This document shows positions 9,901 to 18,715 of a stretch of DNA of 62,837 nucleotides, piece after piece (position 1 is the first letter of the stretch; each line of letters starts with the position of its first letter). Source of the DNA: an uncultured Trueperaceae bacterium (lineage in GTDB: Bacteria > Deinococcota > Deinococci > Deinococcales > Trueperaceae); NCBI GenBank assembly GCA_913057685.1, contig CAJXOA010000010.1, positions 1 to 62,837 on the forward strand. The letters run 5' to 3'. Both the position numbers and the translations under genes were made by a program. The notes under the pieces are model-generated. The model searched no databases and was not told the DNA's origin. It worked only from the letters and a program-made list of their open reading frames with translations.

Positions 9901-10134
9901 CGCGACGCTCGCGTCGCCCGGCAGCGCGCCGGTCACCTCGAGGGTCGTCCCGGGAGCGCCGCTCGTGGGGGTGACGTCGTCGACGTACGCCGTTACGGCG
10001 TCGGGGGGGTCCTGCGGTGCGACGGCACCCGACCCACCCCCTCCCGAGCAGGCGACGAGGCCGCTCCCGAGGGCGACGAGCAGGACGAGGCGGCGGAGGG
10101 GATGGATGGGGGACGTAGGGCCGCGATACAACAT
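6910..10134 (-). CDS. Large surface lipoprotein with Ig-like and BspA/DUF285 repeats
   Basis: A 1074-residue predicted lipoprotein: Arg-rich start, hydrophobic stretch and lipobox LVAC with Cys29. In order it has an IPT/TIG-like region (about 45-140), three invasin-type Big_1 Ig domains (about 145-440; each has a DGTY motif), a first BspA-like DUF285 solenoid (about nine repeats of W-D-x-S-x-V-T-x-M-x-x-M-F), a Big_2 Ig domain (TWTSSDPAVATVDANG), and a second DUF285 block of about six repeats. Each solenoid begins with a GVTYV...C cap and ends with a W-C-V...W-G-x-C-P cap. Such proteins are usually exposed adhesins. The ATG at 10134 is preferred because a GGTAGGGT box lies seven bases upstream. 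Function is inferred from architecture only. Confidence 0.88.
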   Translation of the reverse strand: MLYRGPTSPIHPLRRLVLLVALGSGLVACSGGGGSGAVAPQDPPDAVTAYVDDVTPTSGAPGTTLEVTGALPGDASVAVCDAPLDAAAFLLDGGDPVPVAAADPDVTYPRLRGDVPATVRAGACALAVVVDGDPLALEGAPTFTVEPAGVGDPSASTSTVTASPTSLLADGEREATVVVVLRDANGARLREGGASVTLDAPDVGSLGPVTDRGDGTYAATYVAGRTPGEVPLVARLDGEPFATPARIVLTQGAATPTTSTVVADPATLPADGSSTATLTVTLRDAEGEPVRDGVGADAVTFDAPAHGSVGPVREAGDGTYVATYTAGTTASPVDLRPRLFDVAFDAAARVDLRPGAASAAASTVRVEPAVLPADGTATATVTVTLRDANGNPVGASGGTVTFASPTLGTLGGVTDVGDGTYTAPFTAGVEQGTLTLRASLDGTPLDATAELTLAGAFYLAENGVTVRCPSATVGETGEVDGVTYVRRDRAALDVLVDAQDTAGLEASCTTGVTSLDGLFAQAGWFDGDIGHWDTRDVTSLRSAFFNADAFSGDVGAWDTSAVTDMSYAFRSAASFDADLDAWDTSAVTTMRDMFHDATAFDGAIGAWDVSNVRDMTAMFRDAKAFDQPLDGWKVGAVGGMAAMFWGADAFDQDLASWDTGAVESMAGMFFSADAFDGDVTTWDVGRVASTANMFAYARAFDQDLSDWDVSNVTNMDRMFEVATSFDRDLSRWCVSGIATEPTAFAHFANEAWGASRQPLWGSCPQVTRLDVTPTAVRPPLNGDEAVDYVFEHTAAAGLTWTSSDPAVATVDANGVVSGVAPGTATVTVRSDVFPDVRDTVAVTVPEFRRAGNGVTIVCDAAQVGDRGILGGVTYVKRSKRQITSGNAATTCTSGVTNMAYLFGAQYASNGLTNFNANVNHWDVSDVRTMEGMFRYAENFRRTLRHWDTSSVTNMKHMFQGAKRFDGDLGGWNVSSVRNMRAMFMSTYEFQADIGGWDTRSVRNMNSMFRYSFFNQPIGDWETGNVTDMSTMFNQASFDHDISGWCVSQFDEEPWGFSSLGLLSDAYHPNWGTCP

Positions 10135-10149
10135 GGACGTTACCCTACC
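10135..10149 (-). promoter_or_regulatory. Leaderless-type promoter of the surface lipoprotein
   Basis: On the minus strand GGTAGGGT (TAGGGT at 10147-10142) is followed by seven bases and the ATG at 10134. There is no Shine-Dalgarno site. The arrangement predicts transcription starting at the start codon. Confidence 0.65.
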
Positions 10150-10171
10150 GCAACACACACGCGACGTGCAC

Positions 10172-10199
10172 GAAGAAAGGGGGACCCAAGGGGTCCCCC
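10172..10199 (-). terminator. Terminator of the pst operon
   Basis: A perfect 9-bp stem GGGGGACCC/GGGTCCCCC with a 3-base loop (10179-10199), followed on the minus strand by TTTCTTC. It lies 27 bases after the pstB stop and is the clearest intrinsic terminator in the window. Confidence 0.8.
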
Positions 10200-10225
10200 G
10201 ATTCGGGCTGGGACGGCGCGTCGCG

Positions 10226-11032
10226 TCAGCCGAAGCGACCGCTGATGTACCGCTCGGTCATCTCGTGCTGCGGGTTCGTGAAGATCCGTTCGGTGGGGCC
10301 CTCCTCGATGAGGACCCCGAGGTGCATGAACGCCGTCCGGTCGGACACGCGGCCCGCCTGCTGCATGTTGTGCGTGACGATGATGACGGTGAAGTCCTGC
10401 TTGATCTCGTGGATGAGTTCCTCGATGCGGTCGGTCGCGATCGGGTCGAGGGCGCTGGTCGGTTCGTCCATCAGGATGACGTCCGGTTCCGTCGCCATCG
10501 CACGCGCGATGCACAGGCGCTGCTGCTGTCCCCCGGACAGCCCGAGGCCGGACTGCTGCAGCTTGTCCTGGACCTCCTCCCACAACGCCGCGCGCTTGAG
10601 GCTGGTCTCGACGTGCGCGTCCATGTCCCCCTTGAAGCCGTGCAGGCGCGGCCCGAACGCGACGTTCTCGTAGACCGACTTCGGGAACGGGTTCGGCTTC
10701 TGGAACACCATGCCGATGCGGCGGCGCACCTCGACCGGGTCGACGACCGGGTCGTACAGGTCGGCGCCCTCGTAGTGGATCTTGCCCTGCACCGTGACGC
10801 CCGGCACCAGGTCGTTCATGCGGTTGACGCTGCGCAGCAACGTCGACTTCCCGCATCCCGACGCGCCGATCAACGCCGTCACCTGGTTCTTCGGGACGGT
10901 CAACGAGACGTCCCGCAACGCCTGGAAGTCGCCGTACCAGAGCGACAGGTCTTCGATGGCGACGACGGCGTCGTTCGCGTCGACCGGGTCGCTGCGGACG
11001 GTCACGTGATCTTCGGGGACGGTCTGACTCAT
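10226..11032 (-). CDS. pstB: Phosphate ABC transporter ATP-binding protein
   Basis: ATPase of the high-affinity phosphate importer PstSCAB. The 268-residue protein shows Walker [12 protein letters not shown], the PstB-typical [10 protein letters not shown]-loop, signature [14 protein letters not shown], Walker [14 protein letters not shown] and switch VTHNMQQA. The ATG overlaps the pstA stop by one base (TGATG), so translation is coupled. The usual phoU gene is absent after it; a terminator follows. Confidence 0.97.
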   Translation of the reverse strand: MSQTVPEDHVTVRSDPVDANDAVVAIEDLSLWYGDFQALRDVSLTVPKNQVTALIGASGCGKSTLLRSVNRMNDLVPGVTVQGKIHYEGADLYDPVVDPVEVRRRIGMVFQKPNPFPKSVYENVAFGPRLHGFKGDMDAHVETSLKRAALWEEVQDKLQQSGLGLSGGQQQRLCIARAMATEPDVILMDEPTSALDPIATDRIEELIHEIKQDFTVIIVTHNMQQAGRVSDRTAFMHLGVLIEEGPTERIFTNPQHEMTERYISGRFG

Positions 11033-12246
11033 CACCAACTCCGTTCGAAGCGGCGGCGGAGGTAGAACGCCGCGCCGTAGAGGACCAACAGGACCGCGAG
11101 GAGGACGAGGATGCCGGCGGAGGCGACGTGGGCGAACTCGACGTCGTTCTCCGCCACCCAACTGTAGATCTGGATCGGCACGACCGTGTAGGTCGACAGC
11201 GGCCCCTCGGGCGCCCGGGGGATGAACGCCGCCGCCCCGACCAACAGCAGCGGGGCGGTCTCCCCGATCGCGCGGGCGACGGCGAGGATCATGCCGGTCG
11301 TGATGCCGGTGATCGCGTTCGGCAGCACCACCTGCGACACCGTCTGCCACTTCGTCGCCCCCAAGCCGTACGACGCCTGCCGCAGCGAGGGCGGGACCGC
11401 TTTGATCGCTTCGCGCGCAGCGATGATGACGACCGGGAGGATCAACAACGACAGCGTCAGGGCGGCGGACAGGACGGTCGGCCCGAACTCGAAGACGCGC
11501 ACGAAGGCGTACAGCCCGAGGATCCCGTACACGACCGACGGGACCCCCGCAAGGTTTCGGATGTTCAACTCGATGAAGCGCGTCACCGCGTTGTCGGGCG
11601 CGTACTCCTCGAGGTAGATCGCCGCCCCCACGCCGATCGGCAGCGAGAACACGATGACCAACCCGATGACCCACAACGTCCCGATCAGGGCGTTGCCGAG
11701 GCCCGCCATGACCGGCGTCCGGCTGGCGTTCTTCGTCAGGAACGCCGCGTCCAGCCACGGGTTGAGGCGCACCTCCTGCCCCTCGCCGGCCTCCGCGCGG
11801 ATCGCGTCGAGTTGGCGGAGGCCCTCGAAGAAGCCGTAGTCGGCGACGGTGTCGTCGCGGCTGCTGGTGACGACGTAGCGCAGCGGCGCGCCGTCGAGCT
11901 GCCACAACAACTCCACGCGGTTGCGGAGGCGGAACTTGCGGCGCTCCTCGGGGTCGTCCAGCACCACCGCGGGGTCCTCGCCGCGTGCGACGAGCTCCTT
12001 CTCGACGACGTTCTCCCACGTCGAGAAGAACGCGAAGCCCTCGGTGAACGACCAGCTTTCCGTCGTGTACGCCGGCTCGACGATCTGCCACGACACGGTG
12101 TCGGTGATGACGTCGGCGAACAACGTCGCGACGAGCGCCAGGGCGAGGACGACCGGCACGAACGTGATCGCGACGAAGGTGCGGCCGCGCGCCCGCTTGG
12201 CCTCCTGGCGGCGGCGGTCGGCGTCGTTGCGGTGCGCGAGGCTCAT
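11032..12246 (-). CDS. pstA: Phosphate ABC transporter permease PstA
   Basis: Membrane subunit of the phosphate importer. The 404-residue protein is about 100 residues longer than short PstA proteins. After the first membrane helix (about 23-46) it carries an extra hydrophilic domain of about 120 residues (about 47-170), as in long PstA forms that I recall carrying DUF3333. The permease core follows, with the EAA-type loop ALKAVPPS-like segment [22 protein letters not shown]. It overlaps pstC by four bases (ATGA). The extra domain would lie outside the membrane next to PstS. Confidence 0.94.
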   Translation of the reverse strand: MSLAHRNDADRRRQEAKRARGRTFVAITFVPVVLALALVATLFADVITDTVSWQIVEPAYTTESWSFTEGFAFFSTWENVVEKELVARGEDPAVVLDDPEERRKFRLRNRVELLWQLDGAPLRYVVTSSRDDTVADYGFFEGLRQLDAIRAEAGEGQEVRLNPWLDAAFLTKNASRTPVMAGLGNALIGTLWVIGLVIVFSLPIGVGAAIYLEEYAPDNAVTRFIELNIRNLAGVPSVVYGILGLYAFVRVFEFGPTVLSAALTLSLLILPVVIIAAREAIKAVPPSLRQASYGLGATKWQTVSQVVLPNAITGITTGMILAVARAIGETAPLLLVGAAAFIPRAPEGPLSTYTVVPIQIYSWVAENDVEFAHVASAGILVLLAVLLVLYGAAFYLRRRFERSW

Positions 12247-13187
12247 TCGTAGCGCTCCGCGAAGCGACGCACGATCTGGCCCGACGCGAGGTTCAGCGCG
12301 AGGGTGATGACGAACAGCGTCGCGCCGACGGCGTACAGCGCGCGCGACCCGATGCTCCCCATCGGTTGGTCGCCGGTGGCCGCCTGCACGATGAAGCTCG
12401 TCATCGTCGCGATCGTCTCGCGCAGGTCGAACGTGAAGGTCGGTTTCTGGCCGGCGGCGAGCGCGACGATCATCGTCTCCCCGATCGCGCGGGACATCGC
12501 CAGGATGAACGACGCGACGATCCCCGACAGCGCCGCGGGCACGACGACCTTGAGGACCACCTCGTAGCGGCTGGCGCCCAGGGCGTAGGCGCCCTCGCGA
12601 ATCGCGCGGGGCACCGCCTGCATCGAATCGATCGAGATGCTCGAGACGGTCGGGAGGATCATGAAGCCCATCACCAGGCCGGCGCTGGTGGGGTTGAAGA
12701 GGTTCAGGCCGGGGATGACCTCGCGCAGGAGCGAGGTGACGAAGAACAACGCGAAGTACCCGAGGACGACGGTCGGGATGCCGGCCAACACCTCGAGGAT
12801 CGGCATGATGGTGCGGCGCACGCGGGCGGTGGCGAACTCGCTGAGGTAGATCGCCGACCCCAGCCCCAACGGCAACCCCACGAGGAGCGCGACGAAGGTG
12901 ACGTTCAGCGTCCCCACCACGAGCGGAGCGATGCCGAACGCCTGTTGGTTCTCGGGGAACAACGGCGTCCAGCGGGTGCCCGTGAAGAACTCGCGGAAGG
13001 TGACGGCGGGATCGGCGAAGAAGGCGATCGTCTCGCTGGAGAGCGCGTAGATCACGGCGAACGTCGTGACGACCGAGACGCTGGCGGCGAGGAACAACAC
13101 GACGCGGATCGCCTGATCCCCGAGGTTCCGGCGGACGCTACGTTGGATGCCGATCGCTTCGGCGGCGCGTTTCGACGCTTGGCTCAT
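12243..13187 (-). CDS. pstC: Phosphate ABC transporter permease PstC
   Basis: Second membrane subunit of the importer, 314 residues with about six helices. The EAA loop reads [19 protein letters not shown], and the region [10 protein letters not shown] is typical of PstC. It is the first gene after a 109-base gap behind pstS and couples directly to pstA. A hairpin in the gap may reduce its expression relative to pstS. Confidence 0.95.
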   Translation of the reverse strand: MSQASKRAAEAIGIQRSVRRNLGDQAIRVVLFLAASVSVVTTFAVIYALSSETIAFFADPAVTFREFFTGTRWTPLFPENQQAFGIAPLVVGTLNVTFVALLVGLPLGLGSAIYLSEFATARVRRTIMPILEVLAGIPTVVLGYFALFFVTSLLREVIPGLNLFNPTSAGLVMGFMILPTVSSISIDSMQAVPRAIREGAYALGASRYEVVLKVVVPAALSGIVASFILAMSRAIGETMIVALAAGQKPTFTFDLRETIATMTSFIVQAATGDQPMGSIGSRALYAVGATLFVITLALNLASGQIVRRFAERYE

Positions 13188-13227
13188 GCACGCTCCCGGG
13201 GACAGAGTATCCGAGGCCGAACGAAAT

Positions 13228-13252
13228 CGTCCCCGGTCGATGACCGGGGACG
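13228..13252 (-). terminator. Attenuator-like hairpin between pstS and pstC
   Basis: A perfect 11-bp stem CGTCCCCGGTC/GACCGGGGACG with a 3-base loop lies 44 bases after pstS and 41 bases before pstC, followed on the minus strand by ATTTCGTT. It fits partial termination or an mRNA stabiliser, giving more PstS than permease. Confidence 0.65.
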
Positions 13253-13296
13253 AAGATACCGAAGCCGCATCAGGGCTTCGTCAGTTCCGCGTGCGT

Positions 13297-14274
13297 TCAG
13301 CGGGTGCCTTCCTGCTCGAAGATCTCCAGGACGGTGCCGCTGTACTCGTTGAAGGGCGAGCCGGTCACGCGGTTCTCGAAGCGCTCGAGGGCGACCTCGT
13401 ACGCCTCGTCGCTCAGCACGGCGTAGCCGGTGGCGGCGATCAGCGGGCGCGCTTCGTCGCTCAGCCAGTAGCGGATGAACTGCTCGACGGTCTCGTTCTC
13501 GTCCGCCGCGTCGACGGCGACGTACGTGAACAGCGGACGGGCGAGCGGCGTGTAGCTGCCGTCCTCGATCGTCGCGGTGCTGGGCTCGACGCAGCCGTTG
13601 CCGTCGTCGATCGAGACGGCGTTGAGCTTGTCCGCCTCCTCGGCGTAGTAGGCGTAGCCGAAGAAGCTGATGGCGTACGGGTTGCCCTCGACGCCCTGCA
13701 CGAGGACGTTGTCGTTCTCGCTCGGGAAGAAGTCGGTGCGGATCTCGTCCTCACCGTCGTTCAGGATCGCTTCGTTGAAGTAGTCGAACGTGCCGCTGTC
13801 GACGCCGGGCGCGTAGAACTCGATCGGCTCGTCGGGCCAGCCGTCGCGGACGTCCGCCCACGTCGTCACGCCGCCGTCGGCGCGCCACATGGTGTTCAGC
13901 TCGTCGACGGTCATGCAGGTCGCCCAGTCGTTCTCGATGTTCGTCACGACCGTCAGCGCGTCGAACGCGACCGGGATCTCGACGAACTCGCGGCCGGCGC
14001 CGTTGATGGTCTCGATCTCGCTCGGCTTGATGATGCGGCTGGCGTTGCTGATCTCGGTCTCGAGGGCCCCGAACTTCTCGAAGCCGCCGCCCGACCCGGA
14101 GAACGCCACGCTGACGTTCGTGTCGGGGTACTCGATGGCGAACTCCTCGGCGACGGAGAGGGCGATCGGGTAGACGGTCGACGAGCCGTCGACGCGCACG
14201 TCCTGCGCGATGGCGGCGCCGGCGAGGGCGAAGAGGAGGGCGAGGGGGGTGAGGATGGCGAACGGGTTCTTCAT
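13297..14274 (-). CDS. pstS: Phosphate-binding protein PstS
   Basis: Extracytoplasmic phosphate receptor of the importer, 325 residues. The N-terminus is a signal peptide (PFAILTPLALLFALAGAAIA, cut near residue 24), followed by VRVDGSSTVYPI, the phosphate-binding start motif. AFSGSGGGFEKF and a later Gly-rich loop supply further phosphate contacts. The ATG at 14274 follows GGAGGTAAT. The gene leads the pst operon and has an upstream -10 box and TGACN repeats (see regulatory entry). Confidence 0.96.
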   Translation of the reverse strand: MKNPFAILTPLALLFALAGAAIAQDVRVDGSSTVYPIALSVAEEFAIEYPDTNVSVAFSGSGGGFEKFGALETEISNASRIIKPSEIETINGAGREFVEIPVAFDALTVVTNIENDWATCMTVDELNTMWRADGGVTTWADVRDGWPDEPIEFYAPGVDSGTFDYFNEAILNDGEDEIRTDFFPSENDNVLVQGVEGNPYAISFFGYAYYAEEADKLNAVSIDDGNGCVEPSTATIEDGSYTPLARPLFTYVAVDAADENETVEQFIRYWLSDEARPLIAATGYAVLSDEAYEVALERFENRVTGSPFNEYSGTVLEIFEQEGTR

Positions 14275-14293
14275 GGGATTACCTCCACGCGAG

Positions 14294-14324
14294 AGCGTAA
14301 TGACGGAGTGTCAGGACTCGGTCA
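14294..14324 (-). promoter_or_regulatory. Promoter and Pho-box-like operator of pstS
   Basis: Minus strand: TGACC (14324-14320) and TGACA (14313-14309) are spaced exactly 11 bp, followed by TACGCT (14299-14294) as the -10. The repeats occupy the place of the -35, as PhoB/PhoP boxes do in activated phosphate promoters. The same TGACN repeats in 11-bp register precede the next gene. Confidence 0.6.
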
Positions 14325-14334
14325 TCCGACGTTC

Positions 14335-14366
14335 GCGGTGGGGCGGACGGACCGCCGCCCCACCGC
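14335..14366 (-). terminator. Hairpin after the choice-of-anchor I gene
   Basis: A perfect 12-bp stem (14335-14346 with 14355-14366) with an 8-base loop, just after the stop at 14375 on the minus strand. No U-tract. It separates this gene from the pstS promoter. Confidence 0.55.
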
Positions 14367-14374
14367 GCGGGGGG

Positions 14375-15964
14375 TCAGTGGGCGTGCCCGACCTCGTAGA
14401 TGCGGGTCGTGCCGCTGATCTCGAAGGCGACGATCAGCAGGTCGCGCCCGTTCGGGGAGGCGTCGGCCGGCACGAAGACGAGGCCTTCGGGCCCGAGGTC
14501 GCCCCCGTCGGGGCCGTCGGCGGCGGCGTCGATCGGGCGGTCGTTGTGGTAGCCCGCGAACGTCGGGGCGGTGGGGTCGGAGAGGTCGAACGTCATGACG
14601 CCCCCGACCCGCTCGAGGCCGACGAAGGCGTAGGGCGTGCCGTCGACGTGACCGACGACGACGCCCTCGGGCTCGGGACCCTTGGCGTCGCTCCGCCCGT
14701 CGAAGCTCTCGGCGGCAGACTCGTCGTTGTCGACGTTGTGCAGCTCGGGGTGGAGCTCCGCGACGGTCGTCTCGATCGTGTCGCCACTGTCCCACACGAG
14801 CTGGCCAGCCTCGTTCCAGACGCTGATGCTACGCGCGCCGTAGGCGTCGATGCGCTCGTGCGCACCGTCGCCGTCGAGGTCGCCGGTCGCGGTCGACAGC
14901 TCGAGGCGGCCGAGGGCGTCCTCCGCCTGCAACGCCGCGACGTCGCCGAACACGCCGGCGTCGAGCTCGACGTCCTCGACGCGGGCCTCCTCGCTGAAGG
15001 TGTCGTAGTCGCGGGCGTCGCCCTCGTTGGCGGTCACGACGTAGCCGCGGCCGTCGACGGTGAAGGGAGCGATCGCGTCGGGTTGGTACATGCCGTGGAT
15101 CGGCCAGCTCGCGAAGCTCGCGACGCCGTCGTCGTCGTTGACGTCCAGCGTGAGGCGGCTCCAGTCCTTCAGGCCGAGGGCGACGACGTCGGTCACCTCG
15201 CCGGCGACGAGGTCGACGACCGCGAGGGCGTTGTTCTCCTGCAGCGCGACGTAGGCGGTGAGGGTGCCCTCGGGGATGGCGACGTACTCCGGTTCGAGGT
15301 CCTGCGACGTCGTGGCGCCGGGCCCGTAGATCCGCACGCCCTCGGCGCGGAGGACGTCCTCGCGGCCGTCGAACGCCCGGAAGTCGACCTGCCGGACGGC
15401 GGCGGCGGCGGGGTCGCGGTCGTCGGGGAGATCGATGATCGTGATGCTGCCCTCGGGATCGACGGCGTAGTCGTCGCTCGGTTCGCCCTCGTTGGCGACG
15501 ACGACGTGCATGCCGTCGGGCGTGAACGTCAGCATGTCGGGGAGGACGCCGGCCTCGTGCTGCGCGAGGACGGTGCCGTCGGCGTCGGTGAACAGCACGA
15601 CGCCGTTCGCGTCCACCGCGTCCGCTTCGATCGCGACGGCGACCAGGCCGTCGTGCACCGCGACGCTGTTCGCGCCGTCGCCGAACGCCGTCATGTCGCG
15701 CTGCTCGATCAGCGTCGGGGCGGTCGGGTCGGACAGGTCGAGGACGTCGAGGGTGGTCGCCTCGGAGTTCACGACGAACAGGCGTTCGGACGCCGGGTCG
15801 TACGCGGCGATCTCCGCGGCGCCCTCGTCGAAGCCCCCGTGATCGAAGCCGCCGATCGGGGTGAGGGTGATCGTGCCGTGGCCGGCGTGACCGGCGGCGT
15901 GGACGGCGCCGGCGAGCGCCAGCGCGGCGAGGAGGGCGAAGAGGGTCGGGACGGGTCGGATCAT
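14375..15964 (-). CDS. Secreted choice-of-anchor I family protein
   Basis: A 529-residue exported protein: signal peptide (PTLFALLAALALAGAVHA, cut near residue 24), then a beta-propeller-like body with repeated blade motifs such as RLFVVNSEATTLDVLDLSDP and LVAVAIEADAVDANG. Family members are often labelled choice-of-anchor I or alkaline-phosphatase-like proteins; the biochemical role is unsettled. No C-terminal anchor is visible. Its place upstream of pstS and its own row of 11-bp TGACG repeats suggest induction by phosphate limitation, so a secreted phosphatase or phytase-like role is an inference. GGAGG precedes the ATG. Confidence 0.82.
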   Translation of the reverse strand: MIRPVPTLFALLAALALAGAVHAAGHAGHGTITLTPIGGFDHGGFDEGAAEIAAYDPASERLFVVNSEATTLDVLDLSDPTAPTLIEQRDMTAFGDGANSVAVHDGLVAVAIEADAVDANGVVLFTDADGTVLAQHEAGVLPDMLTFTPDGMHVVVANEGEPSDDYAVDPEGSITIIDLPDDRDPAAAAVRQVDFRAFDGREDVLRAEGVRIYGPGATTSQDLEPEYVAIPEGTLTAYVALQENNALAVVDLVAGEVTDVVALGLKDWSRLTLDVNDDDGVASFASWPIHGMYQPDAIAPFTVDGRGYVVTANEGDARDYDTFSEEARVEDVELDAGVFGDVAALQAEDALGRLELSTATGDLDGDGAHERIDAYGARSISVWNEAGQLVWDSGDTIETTVAELHPELHNVDNDESAAESFDGRSDAKGPEPEGVVVGHVDGTPYAFVGLERVGGVMTFDLSDPTAPTFAGYHNDRPIDAAADGPDGGDLGPEGLVFVPADASPNGRDLLIVAFEISGTTRIYEVGHAH

Positions 15965-15997
15965 GGTGAACCTCCGACCGGAACGGTGGCCCGCCCG

Positions 15998-16046
15998 CGT
16001 CAGGACACCGTCACGTCTTCGTCAGGACCCGTCGGAGCCGGCGTCA
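15998..16046 (-). promoter_or_regulatory. Pho-box-like repeat array
   Basis: Plus-strand CGTCA (TGACG on the coding strand) occurs at 15998, 16009, 16020 and 16042, all in exact 11-bp register; the 16031 position has a degenerate copy. The array lies 34-82 bases upstream of the choice-of-anchor I start and reaches into the valS stop codon. No obvious -10 is seen. Confidence 0.6.
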
Positions 16047-18674
16047 GTCGAGGTTCGCGAGGCTGGCTTCGACCCCGTCGATCAACGCCTCCGCCTCCTC
16101 GAGGCGGCGGCGTTCCTCCGCGACGACGGCGTCCGGCGCGTTCGCGACGAACTTCTCGTTCGCCAGCTTCTTCGCGCTCTTCGCCGCGTCGGCGCGCAGG
16201 TCCGTGAGGCGCTTCTCCTGCCGCGCGCGCCACGCGCCGACGTCGACGAGGCCCTCGAGCGGGAGGCGCAACGTCACGGTCTGCAGCACCTGCCGCAACG
16301 CCGCCCCCTCGGGGTCGCCCTCGCGAAGGTCGGCGCGGGCGAGGGCGGCGACGACGTCGCGTTGTTCCGCGAGCAGGTCCGCGTCCTCGCCGCTCGGGTG
16401 GACCGGCACCACCTGCTGTGGGGGGAGGTCCGCCTCCGCGCGGAGGGCGCGGATCGCACCGACCGCCGCCTGCAGGCGCGCGAAGGCGGCCTCCGCATCG
16501 GCGTCGGGGCGGCCGTCGACGTCCGCCTCCGGCCAGGCGGCGACCGCCACCTGCGCCTCGTGCCCCATCGCCTCCCACAGTTCGCTGGTGACGAACGGCA
16601 GGAGCGGGTGCAGCAGCCGCAGGACCGCCTCGAGGGTCGTGCGCAGCACGTGCCGGGTGCGGGCGTCGCCCGCCTGCAACGCCGGCTTCGCGGCCTCGAG
16701 GTACCAGTCGCAGAACTCGCTCCAGACGAACTCGTACGCCGCGCGGTTCGCGCCGCCCAAATCGAACGCCTCGAGCCGGTCGGTGACCGTGTCGGTGGCG
16801 CGCGCGAGGCGCGCCAGGATCCAGCGGTCCGCGAGGCGTTCGGGGGGGCCGGCGTCCTCGGGGCCGTCGAGGTTCATCAACGCGAAGCGGGCGGCGTTCC
16901 ACAACTTGTTCGTGAAGGTCCGGCCCATGTCGACGCGGCGCGCGTCCCAGCGGATGTCCTGCCCGCCGGTGGAGGCGTGCGTCATCGCGAAGCGGAGCGC
17001 GTCCGCGCCGGACGCCTCGATCACCTCGAGCGGGTCGACGCCGTTGCCCTTCGATTTCGACATCTTCTGGCCGTGCTCGTCGAGCACGAGCCCGTGCAGC
17101 ATGACGTGCTCGAACGGCGCGCGGTCGGTGAACTCGTACGCCGCCATCTGCATGCGCGCCACCCAGAAGAACAGGATGTCGTAGCCGGTGACGAGCACGT
17201 CGGTCGGGTAGTGCCGGGCGTAGAACGGGTCGTCGACGTCCGGCCAACCCATCGTGGAGAACGGCCAGAGGTTGCTGGAGAACCAGGTGTCGAACACGTC
17301 GGGGTCCTGCGTGAGGACCTTCCCGGCGTGCTCCGGCCTGTCGGGCGGGTCGGTGAACGGGTCGTCGGGCGAGGGGACGATCACCTCGCCGTCCTCGTCG
17401 TACCAGGCGGGCACGCGGTGGCCCCACCACAACTGCCGACTGATGTTCCACGGCCGGAGGTTCTCCAACCAATCGCGGTTCACCTTGGCGTAGCGTTCCG
17501 GCACGATGCGCATCTCGCCCGCGTCGAGGGCGGCGAGGACGCGCTGCGCGGCGGGCCCGACGTCGTAGAACCACTGCAGCGACAACACCGGCTCGACCGG
17601 CACCTTCGTGCGTTGCGACAGCCCGATCGGCACCGTGTACGGCGTGCGCTCCACGAGCGCCCCGTCCGCCTCGAGCGCCGTGACGACCGCGGCGCGCGCC
17701 TCGAAGCGCTCCAGCCCCTGGAAGGCGTCCGGCACCAGCTCGCCGGTCATGCGGGCGTCGAGGCCGATGACGGAGGGGCGCGCGAGGCCGTGCCGTTCGC
17801 CGACCTCGAAGTCGGTCGGATCGTGCGCCGGCGTGATCTTCAGTGCGCCGGTCCCGAAGTCGGGCTCGACCGCCTCGTCGGTGAGGACGGGGATCCAGCG
17901 GTCGGTGAGGGGAATGCGGGCGCGCCCCCCGACGTGCGCCGCGAAGCGGTCGTCGTCCGGATGCACGGCGATCGCCTGGTCGGCGAAGATCGTTTCGGGA
18001 CGGACCGTCGCGATGCGGATCGCGCCGCCCCCCTCCAGCTCGTACGCGAGGGTGTAGAGCTCGCCCGGTCGTTCCTCGCGGTCGACCTCGAGGTCGGACA
18101 GCGTCGTGCGGCTCTCGGGGTCCCAGTGGACGATCCGCTCGCCGCGGTAGATGCGGCCCTGGTGGTAGAGGTCGACGAACTGCTTGCGGACGGCGCGCGA
18201 GAGGCCCTCGTCCATCGTGAAGCGGCTGCGGGTCCAGTCGGCGCTCACGCCGAGCCGCTTCAGCTGCCCCTCGATCACCCCGCCGTACGTTTCCTTCCAC
18301 GCCCACACGCGTTTCAGGAACGCCTCGCGCCCGAGCTCCTGACGGCTGGTGCCCTCCTCGGCGAGGGTCTTCTCCACCACGACCTGCGTGCTGATGCCGG
18401 CGTGGTCCATGCCCGGCTGGAACAACGCTTCGTAGCCCTGCATGCGCCGCCAGCGCACGAGGGTGTCGATGAGGGTGTTGTCGAACGCGTGCCCCAGGTG
18501 CAGGTTGCCGGTGACGTTCGGGGGCGGAATGACGATCGTGTAGGGCGGGCGGTCGCTATCCGGATCCGCGCGGAACGGCGCATCCGCCCACCGCCGAACC
18601 CAGCGGGGCTCCGCCTCGAGCGGGTCGTAGCTCTTGGGCAACTCGGTCGGCGTCGGTCGGTCGTCGTCGCTCAC
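16044..18674 (-). CDS. valS: Valine--tRNA ligase
   Basis: Charges tRNA-Val. The 876-residue protein has the class I HIGH-type motif (PPNVTGNLHLGHAFDNT), the editing domain around 200-330, the KMSKS loop (QKMSKSKGNGVDP), the anticodon-binding domain, and a C-terminal coiled coil (LEEAEALIDG) typical of ValRS. The GTG at 18674 is chosen: GAGGAGG lies 6-7 bases upstream and a GGTACGCT box lies at 18702-18695. It lies downstream of mrp on the same strand but has this promoter of its own. Confidence 0.97.
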   Translation of the reverse strand: MSDDDRPTPTELPKSYDPLEAEPRWVRRWADAPFRADPDSDRPPYTIVIPPPNVTGNLHLGHAFDNTLIDTLVRWRRMQGYEALFQPGMDHAGISTQVVVEKTLAEEGTSRQELGREAFLKRVWAWKETYGGVIEGQLKRLGVSADWTRSRFTMDEGLSRAVRKQFVDLYHQGRIYRGERIVHWDPESRTTLSDLEVDREERPGELYTLAYELEGGGAIRIATVRPETIFADQAIAVHPDDDRFAAHVGGRARIPLTDRWIPVLTDEAVEPDFGTGALKITPAHDPTDFEVGERHGLARPSVIGLDARMTGELVPDAFQGLERFEARAAVVTALEADGALVERTPYTVPIGLSQRTKVPVEPVLSLQWFYDVGPAAQRVLAALDAGEMRIVPERYAKVNRDWLENLRPWNISRQLWWGHRVPAWYDEDGEVIVPSPDDPFTDPPDRPEHAGKVLTQDPDVFDTWFSSNLWPFSTMGWPDVDDPFYARHYPTDVLVTGYDILFFWVARMQMAAYEFTDRAPFEHVMLHGLVLDEHGQKMSKSKGNGVDPLEVIEASGADALRFAMTHASTGGQDIRWDARRVDMGRTFTNKLWNAARFALMNLDGPEDAGPPERLADRWILARLARATDTVTDRLEAFDLGGANRAAYEFVWSEFCDWYLEAAKPALQAGDARTRHVLRTTLEAVLRLLHPLLPFVTSELWEAMGHEAQVAVAAWPEADVDGRPDADAEAAFARLQAAVGAIRALRAEADLPPQQVVPVHPSGEDADLLAEQRDVVAALARADLREGDPEGAALRQVLQTVTLRLPLEGLVDVGAWRARQEKRLTDLRADAAKSAKKLANEKFVANAPDAVVAEERRRLEEAEALIDGVEASLANLD

Positions 18675-18694
18675 GGGGCCCTCCTCGGCCGTGA

Positions 18695-18702
18695 AGCGTA
18701 CC
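18695..18702 (-). promoter_or_regulatory. Promoter of valS
   Basis: GGTACGCT with TACGCT at 18700-18695, 20 bases before the GTG. The expected short leader (about 14 bases) holds GAGGAGG. Confidence 0.6.
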
Positions 18703-18715
18703 AACCCCCGGGGGC

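Noticed and set aside
10135-10225. Possible small gene between the surface lipoprotein and pstB
   Set aside because: The interval is explained by a promoter on one side and a clear terminator on the other; no start with coding character.
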